From contig OZ024857.1 in the NCBI GenBank assembly GCA_964017155.1, positions 13,076,784 through 13,140,783 on the forward strand: DNA of 64,000 bases, in the 5' to 3' direction. Position 1 is the first letter of the stretch, and each line of letters begins with the position of its first letter. The notes below the pieces were generated by a model that was not told where the DNA came from, did no database searches, and saw only the letters and a list, made by a program, of their open reading frames with translations. This DNA comes from Oasisia sp. SBJ-2009 (lineage: Eukaryota > Annelida > Polychaeta > Sabellida > Siboglinidae). Positions 12,851 to 24,620 of this stretch are shown piece by piece. The position numbers and the translations under genes are program-made.

Positions 12851-13605
12851 GGTAACAACGCACAACAGCCAATTATCCAAATATTTGTCATTATTACATC
12901 GCAAATATGTGTTCAATTCGTGTTAAACAGGGGTCATGACCTCAATGTGTCAAAGGGCAAACCGAAAACATCGGAAGTGTTTCTAATCTAGCCCAACACC
13001 ACTACACAAGAAAGCTTTAGAATACCTTTACTTGTAATCCACACACAACAAAGGTCAGCTTCTAATATTTGCATCAGAGATGAAATAGCAAGAACCCACT
13101 GGAGCGTATCCTTCAATTCCTGCTTCAAACATGCGATATTATTCACCATAATTGATGTGTATAATGAAGGCCATGTACTATTATTAGTGCACTCATATCA
13201 TTACCATTTGGCTGCCAGCTGAGACAAGCCATATTCACTGCAATTGATTAAACTGATTACCATTGAATAACTTTAATATCAAACAATGATTCAGCATAAA
13301 CGACTTTAAAACTTTGATGTGACTGTGACTGGAATACTACAGAAACAAATCTCATATACATGAAGTTATGGTGACCTACATCCAATCAACAATAATTTTA
13401 AATTATATCTGATTACTTCGTTTAATAATTTTTACAAACACACTATAAAATGTACTAAATATTATCAGATGTTAAATTTGTGTCATTTTTTATATTTTGT
13501 CATTTGTAATGACCAAATTTTTTATTCCTTTAATAAAATGAATATTCCCACCTTTACTTATTACCATGTATGTGTATATATAATTATATATGTGTATGTA
13601 TGTAT

Positions 13606-13608
<3 letters not shown>
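12851..13608. other. AT-rich intergenic, nothing recognised
   Basis: Unique AT-rich DNA without supported features. An ATTTGCAT octamer occurs near 13069. Confidence 0.55.
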
Positions 13609-13701
<93 letters not shown>

Positions 13702-13784
13702 ATGTATGTATGTATGTATGTATGTATGTATGTATGTATGTATGTATGTATGTATGTATGTATGTATGTATGTATATATATATA
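13609..13784. repeat. Compound microsatellite (TG)n(TATG)n(TA)n
   Basis: About 38 TG units, then about 22 TATG units, then a short TA run. It generates spurious open frames on both strands. Confidence 0.97.
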
Positions 13785-14039
13785 ATACCATCTCATCTGA
13801 CACACTTACACTGCACCAATTCACACAGTGCTACATAACCATGATATTACTATAACTATAATTAGCTAAACTGTAAGAAGACACGATGCACATTGCCATG
13901 AAACTGACCCTGCCTGTCTCTAACTTCCCCGACACATGTCAACTTATCTCCTCCCGTACACTGGCAAGAACGGGATCAATTTTTCCAATTTCACCAGCAC
14001 ATCTCAAAAATCCATTCTTCTGTCTCGCAAGCAATGATT

Positions 14040-14340
14040 AAATCATTCTTGACAATCCATGCATTATTTTCCCGCGAGCGGCCAAAGATGCACATTCAAG
14101 AATGCCGGCGAATTGTCCCGGGGACCAGCGCTTAATGCACGACCCTTAATAATGCACGAGACGCGCCTTGATGCCGGACGCTTTGTGACGGTCTCCCTCG
14201 TTGTCGCACGGCCTCGGATTAATGCGGCTTACAGATGGAAAATCATACAGAAGAATCCAAGAAATTTCATTTTGACATGAATGCTTTTGGCAGCCGCGCT
14301 GAGAGGAATATTAATTTCTGTTTGTTTCGTTTTTTTCTCA
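14040..14340. promoter_or_regulatory. CpG-bearing island, candidate conserved noncoding element
   Basis: The island contains CGCTTAATGCACG, CCCTTAATAATGCACG, CGGATTAATGCGGC and AATATTAATTTC, so repeated TTAAT/TAATG cores are embedded in CpG-rich DNA. The single 73-codon frame shows no domain. Confidence 0.25.
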
Positions 14341-15794
14341 CTTCGTTCGGTTGACGCAGAGGGCGAACGCGCTGAGCAAAGTAGTCGCATCTGACAGCTC
14401 AGAATCAGCAGCTAGAAATGGTAGAGTCAAGGGGTGACAAATCCTGGATTTGCAAGGGAGATCATACGTGTAGAGACATTAGTGTCAAAACTACTACAGA
14501 GGGTCTCAGTTGAATTCCCAAGAATACGGTTGAAGCTCAAATTACAGTGACCTTAGGAGTCTGAAATTAGTCCTGTAACAGTCAAATGTATGAAGTGGTC
14601 CAGCTAATAGTCACACCTTCACCTATACCATTTTTAGTTCCCAATTTTGACCTTACAATTCAGAGTCCATTGCCTTGTCAGCATTACGTATGACATTAAG
14701 TAGTTTCAACACAGACACTAAAAACTGTTTCAGTTGTTTGTATATAAAGTTGTTGTACTAAATCATAAGGCCCAGCACAGAAGGTGATTAATAAATGCAG
14801 CTGTTAGTCAGATTAAACAAGGCATTGTACTTCACAATTTTTAGTCAGACATTAGTCTGACATGTCACTAAATCTGATGTCAAAAAGATGACACCGGACA
14901 CATGACGCGCCACTCCTTGCAGTACTTTATGGTGTGTCCAGAGGCACATGTTGAACCCATACTTTGTGTGTTGTGTGGATAACTGAGGGTAAGAAACAAC
15001 AGAGTCCCATGCTAGTCAAGCACCGACAATGCCGTGACATCATCAGACACATTCTGTGGTGACATTATCTCAATCGTGTCGACGTCGTCACATGGACATG
15101 TCAAGAAAAGTGATATGACCGAGCGGGGGCGGGGGGGGGTAAACTGAGGAGCACCCCATTAAACCAGCGACATTGTCAGCCGAAGATGACGTACATCAAA
15201 CGATGATCGATGCTCGCCAGTCTTAGAACGGCATCATTGTTGGATTTGTGCACCGAACAAACATGCGCGCACACGCCTGCAAAGACCAGTTACTCGTCAT
15301 CATATTTATGCACTTTTTTCCGCGCCCCACAATGGGTGTCTTTGTGTGGGCCGCCGTAAAGCATTCGTCGTGGCTCACGCCCAACTACAGAATTCTTTCA
15401 TTCGGGATGGCGTGTGCGTGTAGGGTGAATGGCAACAGGTTGGTAGAACCGGATACAAGATGGTAGTTCCTCCATTGTTACATTGTTGCAATGGACACGC
15501 AACTGGGACAAGCAGGAACAGTCTGAAGAGGTCGACGCAGTGTGAACTTCACCTCATTTAAGTTGTTCACTAAGCCAAGGTGCACACAATATGAACGTAG
15601 TCAGTTTTGTTATTTACATATGATCAATTAATAGGTATTGATGATTCCTCAAGTTGTTCTAAATGCATACATACGAGAGGAGCAAGAACATACGACAGTT
15701 GTCATTTTATTTTCTTTTACATCATTTATTATTCCAAAATGTCCTTTTCAATAAAAATATGTATGTAGTTTTTCTACATAACTCACACACCATA
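14341..15794. other. Intergenic; CpG-bearing patch at 15000-15480
   Basis: No gene recognised. The patch at 15000-15480 is GC-richer and includes a G-rich run near 15124-15140. The rest is AT-rich unique sequence. Confidence 0.45.
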
Positions 15795-16230
15795 CACGCC
15801 ACGCCACGCCACGCCACGCCACGCCACGCCACGCCACGCCACGCCACGCCACGCCACGCCACGCCACGCCACGCCACGCCACGCCACTCCACGCCACGCC
15901 ACACCACACCACACCACACCACTCCACACCATGCCACACACATGCATGCACATACAGACTCACATGTATACATATTACATACATAGACATGCATGCACAT
16001 ACACACTCATGTATACATATACACACCACACATGCACATACACACATGTATACATACCACACACCACACCATGCACATACATGCACACACACATGTATAC
16101 ATACCACACACCACACCACGCACATACATGCACACACACATGTATACATGTATACATGTATACATACATACACCACACCATACACATGCATGCACACGCA
16201 CGCACGCACACACACACACATATACATATA

Positions 16231-16285
<55 letters not shown>

Positions 16286-16494
16286 CACACACACACGTGC
16301 ATGCACGCCTGCACGCCCACGCACACACCACACCACACCACACCACACCACACCACACCACACCACACGACACGACACGACACGACACGACACGACACGA
16401 CACGACACGACACCACACCACACCACACCACACCACACCACACCACACCACACCACACCACACCACACCACACCACACCACACCACACCACACA
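15795..16494. repeat. Compound satellite: ACGCC / ACACC / CA / ACACG arrays
   Basis: In order: an ACGCC pentamer array (15795-15900) changing to ACACC (15901-15930), a degenerate array of about 48-58 bp built from CACACATGTATACATACC-type words (15935-16200), a CA array (about 16200-16282), then ACACC, ACACG and again ACACC pentamer blocks (16326-16493). All long frames here, including a 251-codon minus-strand one, are repeat translations. Confidence 0.95.
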
Positions 16495-17246
16495 GCTACA
16501 CACATTTAACTATAACATTTTACAGATACATGCTGTTTTACACTGTCTATCTAAAAAACACACAGTGCTTACTTAGTTTTCTATTTTGAGTACATAGTTA
16601 TTTTTACCAGGGAAGTGTTTTAAGCAATTTAACCTGAAGAAAAAAATAATAAAACAACCCTGCCACTCCACGGAGGACACTATTTCCATGACACACCAGC
16701 AAGTGTCATAGTTGTGCGTCCTGGTGTAGAATTGTTTCCGTACAAGATCACGGCTTGTTGAGGAGGGAAACGCACTTCAAAGAGTAAAATAATGCGTACG
16801 AGGCCATAAGAATGTTAGTGGAACGGTCCCTGGAGAGATTACGACTGGTCGAGTTGTGCAACTCATCTGATCAACACATTAGCAACAACAGTGGCCATCG
16901 TCTCAGGTCAGGTGACTGTCAACGGCAGATTAAGGCACCGTGGCTCTGTTGCCTGCGCTACAGGTATGGCACGGACAATATGCAGAACGCATTGTCAATC
17001 ACAGTCGCTTCAACGAACATTTCATTTCATCAACACACATTTAATGAGTTGCTATTTCGGCAACTGCGTATTTTCTCGGCGGACAATTGTCAATGAGACG
17101 AGCTGGCCAATGATAACTGTGTTTGTGCATGTATGTATGTGTTTGTGCATCTGTGTGTGCGTGTGTGTAACTGTGTGCGTGTGTTTGTGTTTGAATGTAT
17201 TTATTGCTCTGGGTGCACAGAATGCAATACATATGTGCATGTAATT

Positions 17247-17252
<6 letters not shown>
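16495..17252. other. Intergenic, CpG-bearing around 16800-17110
   Basis: No gene supported. 16800-17110 is moderately CpG-rich with short frames lacking domains. 17120-17200 has a loose GTGTG-rich stretch. Confidence 0.45.
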
Positions 17253-17313
<61 letters not shown>

Positions 17314-17326
17314 TATATATATATAA

Positions 17327-17360
<34 letters not shown>

Positions 17361-17364
17361 CATA

Positions 17365-17420
<56 letters not shown>

Positions 17421-17435
17421 ATAATAATAAATAAT
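17253..17435. repeat. (TA)n array, left of LINE copy A
   Basis: An alternating TA array with small interruptions. It ends in TAATAATAATAA, which abuts the 3' end of the minus-strand LINE and probably includes its tail. Confidence 0.92.
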
Positions 17436-18690
17436 TAGTTAACTTCTATTGCGCCTATATCCTTAGAAACCAAGCTCAGAGGCGCATCAAAACAAAAAGG
17501 ATTAATCGATCTCATAGTCGGTAAACAAATCAAGTTGTCATCAGATTGATTGATGCGCCACGGAGCTATGGTGGATAGGCCAGATTGTACAGATATGTTT
17601 TTAAATGACGACGGAATTTAGCAATATTTTCAACTGATTTCACGCTAGAAGGAAGCATATTCCATAGAGTAGGCGCACCCACAGCAAAAGCCCTGGTCCC
17701 CATATTAGTATTGACCTTTGGTACAAAGAGTAAATCAGAAGTAGATGACCGAAGTTGAATAGGTTTTCTTATAGGAGTAAGCAAAGTATGTAAATACGAT
17801 GGCTGCTTAGAAGAAAGTGCCTGGTAAGTAATGGTACACATCTTAAACATTATACGATATTGGACAGGCAGCCAATGCAGAGACTTTAGAAGCGGCTTAG
17901 AAGGAGTAAAGCGTGGAGACCTAGTCACCACCCTTGCTAAGCAATTTTGAACACGTTGTAGTTTTGTGATATCCTTAATAGCAATATTATGAAAAAGTGA
18001 ATTACAATAGTCTAATCTACTAGTAACTAATGCAGTTGCAATAGTCTTTGCAACAGAAACAGGCAAATATCGACGAATACACCGCAAATCACGAATGTGG
18101 TAAAAACATGTTCGACAAATTTGAGAAATGTGTTCTCTAAAATTTAATTTATCATCAAAAATTACTCCCAAATTCCTAGTCGAAACTGCAGGCATAACAT
18201 GCTGATTAAGTAAGGGTATAGGAAAAAGAGTCTTAATTTTGTCACGCTGCCGGTGTGTACCAATAATAAGAAACTCAGTTTTATCAGCATTCAGCTTCAA
18301 TCTACTCTCAGTCATCCAGCAAAAAATGTCATCAATACAAGTTCTAAGCTGCTGTAAAGAACTACTTGCATCTGAAGTGGATAATGATATATAAATTTGA
18401 GTATCATCTGCATAAAGATGATGGCTCAAATGCCTATTAATCACTAGACTCAATGGAGTAGTATACAGTGTAAAAAGTAATGGTCCCAAAACTGACCCCT
18501 GAGGAACACCACACGAAATATTAAGTGGTGACGAAAAACAATCCCCAATCTTAACTCTCTGGTGTCTACCACTCAGATATGATCTAAACCAGCTTAATGC
18601 TATACCAGACACACCATACCACACAGACAAACGATCCATTAGAATAGAATGATTAATCATATCAAAAGCAGCTGACAAATCAAGTAAGGT
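17436..18690 (-). mobile_element. 5'-truncated CR1/L2-like LINE, copy A
   Basis: Minus-strand non-LTR retrotransposon fragment: the RT-to-C-terminus part of ORF2, then about 125 bp of 3' UTR ending in an ATT/TA-rich tail. The 5' end is cut exactly at the start of RT motif A, and both sides are TA array, suggesting insertion into a TA microsatellite. Confidence 0.85.
17566..18690 (-). CDS. Reverse transcriptase C-terminal part, LINE ORF2 (partial)
   Basis: Encodes an RNA-directed DNA polymerase that would copy its own mRNA into the genome by target-primed reverse transcription. It is open from TLLDLSAAFD (motif A, catalytic Asp) through GVPQGSVLGPLLF (motif B) and HHLYADDTQIY (motif C, the YADD catalytic pair intact). 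The thumb-like ARVVTRSPR...SLHWLPV block follows, and then the usual C-terminal WNMLPSSVKS...FRRHLKTYLY. It ends in TAG at 17566. No frameshift or stop interrupts about 375 codons, so the insertion looks young. Missing upstream are the endonuclease and the first part of RT. The motif style fits the CR1/L2 group; the exact clade needs a tree. Confidence 0.88.
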   Translation of the reverse strand, partial: TLLDLSAAFDMINHSILMDRLSVWYGVSGIALSWFRSYLSGRHQRVKIGDCFSSPLNISCGVPQGSVLGPLLFTLYTTPLSLVINRHLSHHLYADDTQIYISLSTSDASSSLQQLRTCIDDIFCWMTESRLKLNADKTEFLIIGTHRQRDKIKTLFPIPLLNQHVMPAVSTRNLGVIFDDKLNFREHISQICRTCFYHIRDLRCIRRYLPVSVAKTIATALVTSRLDYCNSLFHNIAIKDITKLQRVQNCLARVVTRSPRFTPSKPLLKSLHWLPVQYRIMFKMCTITYQALSSKQPSYLHTLLTPIRKPIQLRSSTSDLLFVPKVNTNMGTRAFAVGAPTLWNMLPSSVKSVENIAKFRRHLKTYLYNLAYPP

Positions 18691-18735
18691 ATATTATATA
18701 TATATTATATATATATATATGTATATTATGTATAT

Positions 18736-18769
<34 letters not shown>

Positions 18770-18841
18770 ATATACATATATTATATATACACACACATAT
18801 TACATATATATATATACATATTATATATTAATAATATACAC

Positions 18842-18894
<53 letters not shown>

Positions 18895-18900
18895 CATGTA
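18691..18900. repeat. (TA)n array, right of LINE copy A
   Basis: TA-rich array with TATTATATA variants, beginning immediately at the LINE truncation point. Confidence 0.92.
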
Positions 18901-20065
18901 CAGTATAAAGTTTTGTGTGTCTTAGTTAATACTAAATCTATTATTTTGTTTCCAATATTTAGTCAGTATTTCATATGTATTCATATGTATTCTTCCCCCA
19001 ACTTGGGTCCACATACAGGCATGTAACTTGGTTCATTCCGGTCATCTGCTAATATTATAAATCTTCTCACAAATGTAAGTACACCACTGTCACACCGACG
19101 ACAACACGCTTATGCACAATGACACAGCAACACACGTCAAAGTGACAGTCAGTCACCAGTGACAGTCGACATAAAAACACCCCAATCGGCACATCTGGAA
19201 AGATGAAATAAACATTTGACCGCCACGTGAGAAGACACCATAGAAACATCTCGCCCCATCACAGAAAAATCGTGCACAATTAGCACGCGATGCCCCGCCG
19301 TTTTAAACACCGCTCCGTGCTAACGGCACATAAAATATGTCCGCGCTGTCTTTATTCGCGGATGTTTATATAGACTTTCCAGCGTCGTGAGAGGCGGGGT
19401 TTATCTCTCACCCACGCAGCCTGACGTAGGGTTTCGTGGACGTAAAGGATGCCTGTTACGGCAATCACAGACTGTCCGTAAACGAATGCACAAAACACAA
19501 AGTCATGCCAATAAAATGCATTGCAGCTTGTCTACTAAACAGAGTTACTAGGCTTTACATTGCGAGCCACAAAACAAACTTTCACAAAGAACTCCCTAGA
19601 CTTCGTCACGATTCGACATGTCCCAAGGGAGAATTGACCTCCCATGAAATAGGTAGCTGTGCCTACAGCTGTATGGGTGTCATTATTTTGATTCATGACG
19701 AGTTAAGTCGCCAATGCTGAGCCCTAGATAACAGTTGCGCAGGACTTGAAAGAAGTCATCCTAAATCTAGTACACCTCTCCTAGACAAACTGATAGGGAT
19801 TTCACACCTATGTACCTATTGACCTGGTCAAAGGCTGCACATTAAGACATCACGTTGATACGGAGACTGCCAGAGCATGAATATCTTGGAAACACTAAAA
19901 GCATTCTGTTATGACTAAATCTATGTTTATGCAATGTGACATTCTGACTTCATTGAAATTATTTTATTGTAATAAGAAAAAGTCAAGTTCAGTTGATAAA
20001 TGTTACATTTGGGCTGCATAACTCATTGTAATGGAACATGCAATAAGTCTTAATGATCTATGCAG
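18901..20065. other. Intergenic; CpG-bearing island at 19250-19640
   Basis: The island has CGTGCACAATTAGCACGCG, CCGCCGTTTTAAACACCG and several CpGs, and is a weak candidate for a regulatory element. No domain is seen in the 94-codon frame at 19436-19720. Confidence 0.4.
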
Positions 20066-22120
20066 GCTGTCCAATTGTCTAATTGGGCTGCCCAACTGTG
20101 CCACATGGGCAGCCCCACTGTACATTGGTCCACATGGGCTGCCCAACTGTTTTGACAGAACAGTACATGTCTGAATGAATGAATGTTTATTTAACAACAG
20201 CAACACAGGAATATACAACATAGTATGAAAAATAATACAATACATAATGGTAACGACAATACAATATAATATCGGTATGTCCATATCAACCTGTCCATAC
20301 CAACCCAATTATCTGTAATGGAATGTGCCACTTGTGATGTCCGACTACCTATAATAAAGTGGCCCATCCAGACTGCCCAATTGTCTATGTGAAATGCCCA
20401 ACTGGATATAGTGGAACTTGCCTTGCAACTGACAACAATGGAATAAGCCCAACTGAATGGAATGTGTGGGCAGCCCAAGTGTCTATAATGGAACACACCA
20501 CTGCCCGACTGACTGCAATGGAACATGTCATGTGGGCTGCCCAACTGACTGCAATGGAACATGTCATGTGGGCTGCCCAACTGACTGCAATGGAACATGC
20601 CATGTGGGCTGCCCAACTGACTGCAATGGAACATGCCATGTGGGCTACCCAACTGACTGCAATGGAACATGCCATGTGGGCTGCCCAACTGACTGCAATG
20701 GAACATGCCATGTGGGCTACCCAACTGACTGCAACCGAACATGCCATTGGGCTGCCCAACTGACTGCAATGGAACGTGCCATGTGGGCTGCCCAACTGAT
20801 TGCAATGGAACATGTCACGTGGGCTGCCCAACTGACTGCAATGGAACATGCCACGTTGGCTGCCCAACTGACTGCAATGGAACATGCCATGTGGGCTGCC
20901 CAACTGACTGCAACCGAACATGCCATTGGGCTGCCCAACTGACTGCAATGGAACATGCCACGTGGGCTGCCCAACTGATTGCAATGGAACATGCCATGTG
21001 GGCTGCCCAACTGACTGCAATCGAACATGCCATTGGGCTGCCCAACTGACTGCAATGGAACATGCCATGTGGGCTGCCCAACTGATTGCAATGGAACATG
21101 TCATGTGGGCTGCCCAACTGACTGCAATGGAACGTGCCATGTGGGCTGCCCAACTGACTGCAATGGAACATGCCACGTGGGCTGCCCAACTGACTGCAAT
21201 GGAACATGCCATCTGGGCTGCCCAACTGACTGCAATCGAACATGCCATTGGGCTGCCCAACTGACTGCAATGGAACATGCCATGTGGGCTGCCCAACTGA
21301 TTGCAATGGAACATGTCACGTGGGCTGCCCAACTGACAGCAATTGAACATGCTATATGGGCTGCCCAACTGACTGCAATGGAACATGCCATGTGGGCTGC
21401 CCAACTGACTGCAATCGAACATGCCATGTGGGCTGCCCAACTGACAGCAATTGAACATGCCATGTGGGCTGTCCAACTGACTGCAATCGAACATGCCATA
21501 TGGGCTGCCCAACTGACTGCAATGGAACATGCCATGTGGGCTGCCCAACTGACTGCAATGGAACATGCCATGTGGGCTGCCCAACTGACTGCAATGGAAC
21601 ATGCCATGTGGGCTGCCCAACTGACTGCAATGGAACATGTCATGTGGGCTGCCCAACTGACTGCAATGGAACATGCCATGTGGGCTGCCCAACTGACTGC
21701 AATGGAACATGCCATGTGGGCTGCCCAACTGCCTGTAATGGAACACGCCATGTGGGCTGCCCAACTGACTGCAATGGAACATGCCATGTGGGCTGCCCAA
21801 GTGAGCCCAACTGACTGCAGTGGAACATGTCACATGGGCTGCCCAACTGACTGCAATGGAACATGCCATGTGGGCTGCCCAACTGACTGCACTGGAACAT
21901 GTCATGTGGGCTGCCCAACTGACTGCAATGGAACATGCCATGTGGGCTGCCCAACTGACTCCAATGAACATGCCATGTGGGCTGCCCAACTGACTCCAAT
22001 GAACATGCCACGTGGGCTGCCCAACTGACTGCAATCGAACATGCCAACCCATAGTACACATGTCATGCAGGCTGCCTGAATGACTGCAATGGAATGGTCT
22101 ATATGGGCTGCCCGACTGTC
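20066..22120. repeat. 36-bp minisatellite (about 50 units) with decayed edges
   Basis: The unit is about 36 bp: ACTGACTGCAATGGAACATG followed by CCATGTGGGCTGCCCA. The core (about 20500-22065) has over 40 units with few substitutions. Units at 20066-20155, 20311-20500 and 22066-22120 are clearly diverged. A 34-bp variant (CGAACATGCCATTGGGCTG) and a GATTGCAATGG variant recur in fixed order, giving a higher-order pattern. Because 36 is divisible by three, several frames stay open (up to 602 codons); the predicted 12-residue repeats are not taken as proteins. Confidence 0.96.
20172..20276 (-). mobile_element. LINE 3' end fragment inside the minisatellite
   Basis: The reverse complement of 20181-20276 matches 50350-50441 with only about two mismatches, i.e. 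the 3' UTR end of LINE copy D. It ends in a (CATT)n tail, seen here as TGAATGAATGAATG at 20172-20186. It is heavily 5'-truncated (about 95 bp) and separates diverged units of the 36-bp array. Confidence 0.85.
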
Positions 22121-22199
22121 TTCCTTCCACAAGGCCAAACACAATCAGGGATGATGTATTCAAGGGACAAAGGCCAATTACAGCTGCATTCAAATCTGT

Positions 22200-22440
22200 G
22201 GCATTGGCAATATTGCATTGGCGGCCGCGGATAATTACGCACTGACAGCTACGTAATTACACTCATTTGTATCGCATCAGCCTGCGAGTGATGGCTTCAT
22301 AAATTGACTTTCTTCCCGATATCATTTCAGCCACGACACATCGAATTAATATGATCACATCCACACATCTGATATCATTGCAAAATGCTGATCCGTGTAG
22401 TGGCGCCGCGCCGAATCTAGTTATCCGCTTTTATTCTGCC
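22200..22440. promoter_or_regulatory. CpG/NotI-type island, candidate conserved noncoding element
   Basis: Starts with GGCGGCCGCGGATAATTACG and contains CTGACAGCTACGTAATTACAC, TTCATAAATTGAC and CGAATTAATATGATC. It thus has homeodomain cores (TAATTA, ATTAAT) next to a TALE-type TGACAG. No coding frame. Regulatory nature is inferred. Confidence 0.32.
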
Positions 22441-23559
22441 GCAAAAAGCTGCCGATGTAACTAAGCTCACTGTTACCAGAATGTGACACAATCACGTGAA
22501 CCTGAAACCACTTTGATTTAGCGTGACAACTAAACTCTGTCTCCACACGCCGCCGATTTGTAGACACTGCGAATGTGCAATCAGATTGGGGTGAAAGATT
22601 AATTGTTGCTCTCAACAGTAACGTTTTTGTGCATTCTGCCCAAGTACAAAGACTCACATCTGTATCAATCTAGCACACACAACCAGACTGTGAGATGTCT
22701 ACCTCTCCCCTTTTCATACGATACATTTTGATAACATTTAAAAAACTCCTATGTTGGTGTCTTTGTCCATGTCATATTAAAAATATCTAGCATTTAATCT
22801 TGTCCAACCAGCTTACATAAGCCTGTAAAAAGGACACAAGTGAAACCTTTAAATTCTCCTAGTTAATGTCAACTAACTAACAATGCAAATATGTGCTTTT
22901 TTCATAACTATAAATTATATTTACACATACTCTGACACCTCCACAAGGTACAAATGGCAAAACATGCACCAGCTGCTTTCAGCATTGCCTTTCTCAGAAA
23001 CTGTTACACCTGTCCCCTGACCATATCTTATCTTATCACCACAACTACCATTCTACAGAACTCTCATTGAGTAAACGGGTTATAAGATATCTCTGAGGCA
23101 ACCTGCCACTTACCACAACAATGGTGTGAGTTTCATTCAGCCGGCAGACACATCTCGAAATGACGAGCGTTGCCAGCGATATGTTGGTCAACGTAACGAC
23201 TGCGACACCTTGCGACTGGGTCAATACAAGGAAACCTGGCAATGTTTTATCAATACTTATTCGCTCGATTGTCCGGTCTACCAGACAATCCACATCGAGT
23301 GCTTCAAGTGTCGGAGAACAATCGTCGAGTCAAATACGCACGCATACATCTTCAACGGGGCATCCATTATGCAACACTATTGAAGGTTCAATTGCCTGGC
23401 ATTTCAATCAATTTGTTTCAAATAATCTTTCCACTGGGCCATGGCAATGTCAAGTACCTGTAGCCTACTTTTCTCTCTCCTATTGTTGTTCTAGCCATCA
23501 GATAATGAAGGCGTTAATCTAATTCACATTCACTGGGCAAACAAAACGCAGAGTAAAAT
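22441..23559. other. Intergenic; CpG-bearing patch at 23100-23420
   Basis: No gene supported. Frames at 23126-23522 overlap on three phases without a domain, as expected of noncoding CpG-bearing DNA. Confidence 0.45.
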
Positions 23560-23715
23560 GGTATGGTATGGTATGGTATGGTATGGTATGGTATGGCATG
23601 GCATGGCATGGCATGGCATGGCATGGCATGGCATGGCATGGCATGGCATGGCATGGCATGGCATGGCATGGCATGGCATGGCATGGCATGGCATGGCATG
23701 GCATGGCATGGTATG
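23560..23715. repeat. Pentanucleotide array (GTATG)n to (GCATG)n
   Basis: Seven GTATG units (23560-23594) switch cleanly to about 23 GCATG units (to 23710), followed by a single GTATG. Confidence 0.96.
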
Positions 23716-24239
23716 TGTATGTCATTAAATTAATGGAACACCTTCATTAAAATAATCATGTAGTCTGTCATGAAAAAATAAATCAATTTGGTTTTGTTTT
23801 TCCCCATTTCTTACTGACTCTCCCAAACCTTAGATGTTACTAACCACCAACATTTTCATAATATAATATTTTAATATATATTTGCAACTTTACATTCAAA
23901 TGCACCATTTTGATAGTAAAGAATATTGAAATATGCATGCAAAACTAACATAATTTTTTTTTATTTTTTTATTTGTTGATCATGTATTTGAAGTAGATGA
24001 ACTATTTTATTGAATAAATTTCAGTTAACAACCTACGCATTTGCTGGTGTATTTGCGTTACATTTCTGATTCCACACATGATTTGTGTGTGCATGCTTGC
24101 ATGTACATAATTTACTATGTTTGTTTGAGACAAAACAGATTTGTTGCAAGAAACATTCCTGTTTTGCAAAGCAAACAAGACCTTCTCTGGTGCATTATAA
24201 ATAATGACCAAATGATGACCGCCTCTTCAGACTGGCGTC
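23716..24239. other. AT-rich intergenic, nothing recognised
   Basis: Homopolymer T runs and AT-rich unique DNA only. Confidence 0.55.
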
Positions 24240-24620
24240 AATGAATCTGATTTTGACAGTTAAGCCGCGAACAGTGAACATTATCCAGCCGGTTTGCCAA
24301 TAAAACACGCGCTCGGTCCCGTCACAAAAGCCATGAATAAACAAACGGCGTCAATTCCGACTATTCTAACTTTGACGCGTCACCGGTGTCACTTTTTGCG
24401 TGCGCCAAACTTACAAATTCCTCGCGCATTTCGCCGAACTAAGCCGCATCAAGATTTTCATTATGGAGCCACAGTGCGGAGAATGACTGACGAAACCGGA
24501 GGATTACGCACAAAGCTGGCGCTGACAAATCCGGCGTCTTGTGCGTCGCTCGGGTAGGCGTGCCGAATTAGAAAAACAATGAAACGTTGTCGTTCGGCCG
24601 CGCAAGGTAAGATCGATCAT
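24240..24620. promoter_or_regulatory. CpG-rich island, candidate conserved noncoding element
   Basis: Contains AAAACACGCGCTCGG, CCATGAATAAACAAACGGCG (forkhead-like core), GACGCGTCACCGG and CAAGATTTTCATTATGG. The 87-codon frame has no domain signature. Confidence 0.25.

Noticed and set aside
12386..12991. 201-codon Ser/Leu/Phe-rich frame that could look like a membrane protein
   Set aside because: The hydrophobicity comes from the pyrimidine-rich tract (CTN, TTN and TCN codons). No start context or domain, and the frame ends in ordinary AT-rich DNA.
15748..16589. Overlapping frames of 160-251 codons, His/Thr- or Val/Cys-rich
   Set aside because: They are translations of CA and ACACC/ACACG arrays in all phases.
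20500..22065. Regularly spaced repeats that could suggest a CRISPR array
   Set aside because: Units are contiguous with no unique spacers, and the surrounding LINEs and spliced-type exon show a eukaryotic genome.
20385..22193. 602-codon minus-strand and 333-codon plus-strand frames in the 36-bp array
   Set aside because: The unit length is divisible by three, so several frames on both strands are open at once. The peptides are 12-residue repeats with no signal, domain or codon asymmetry.
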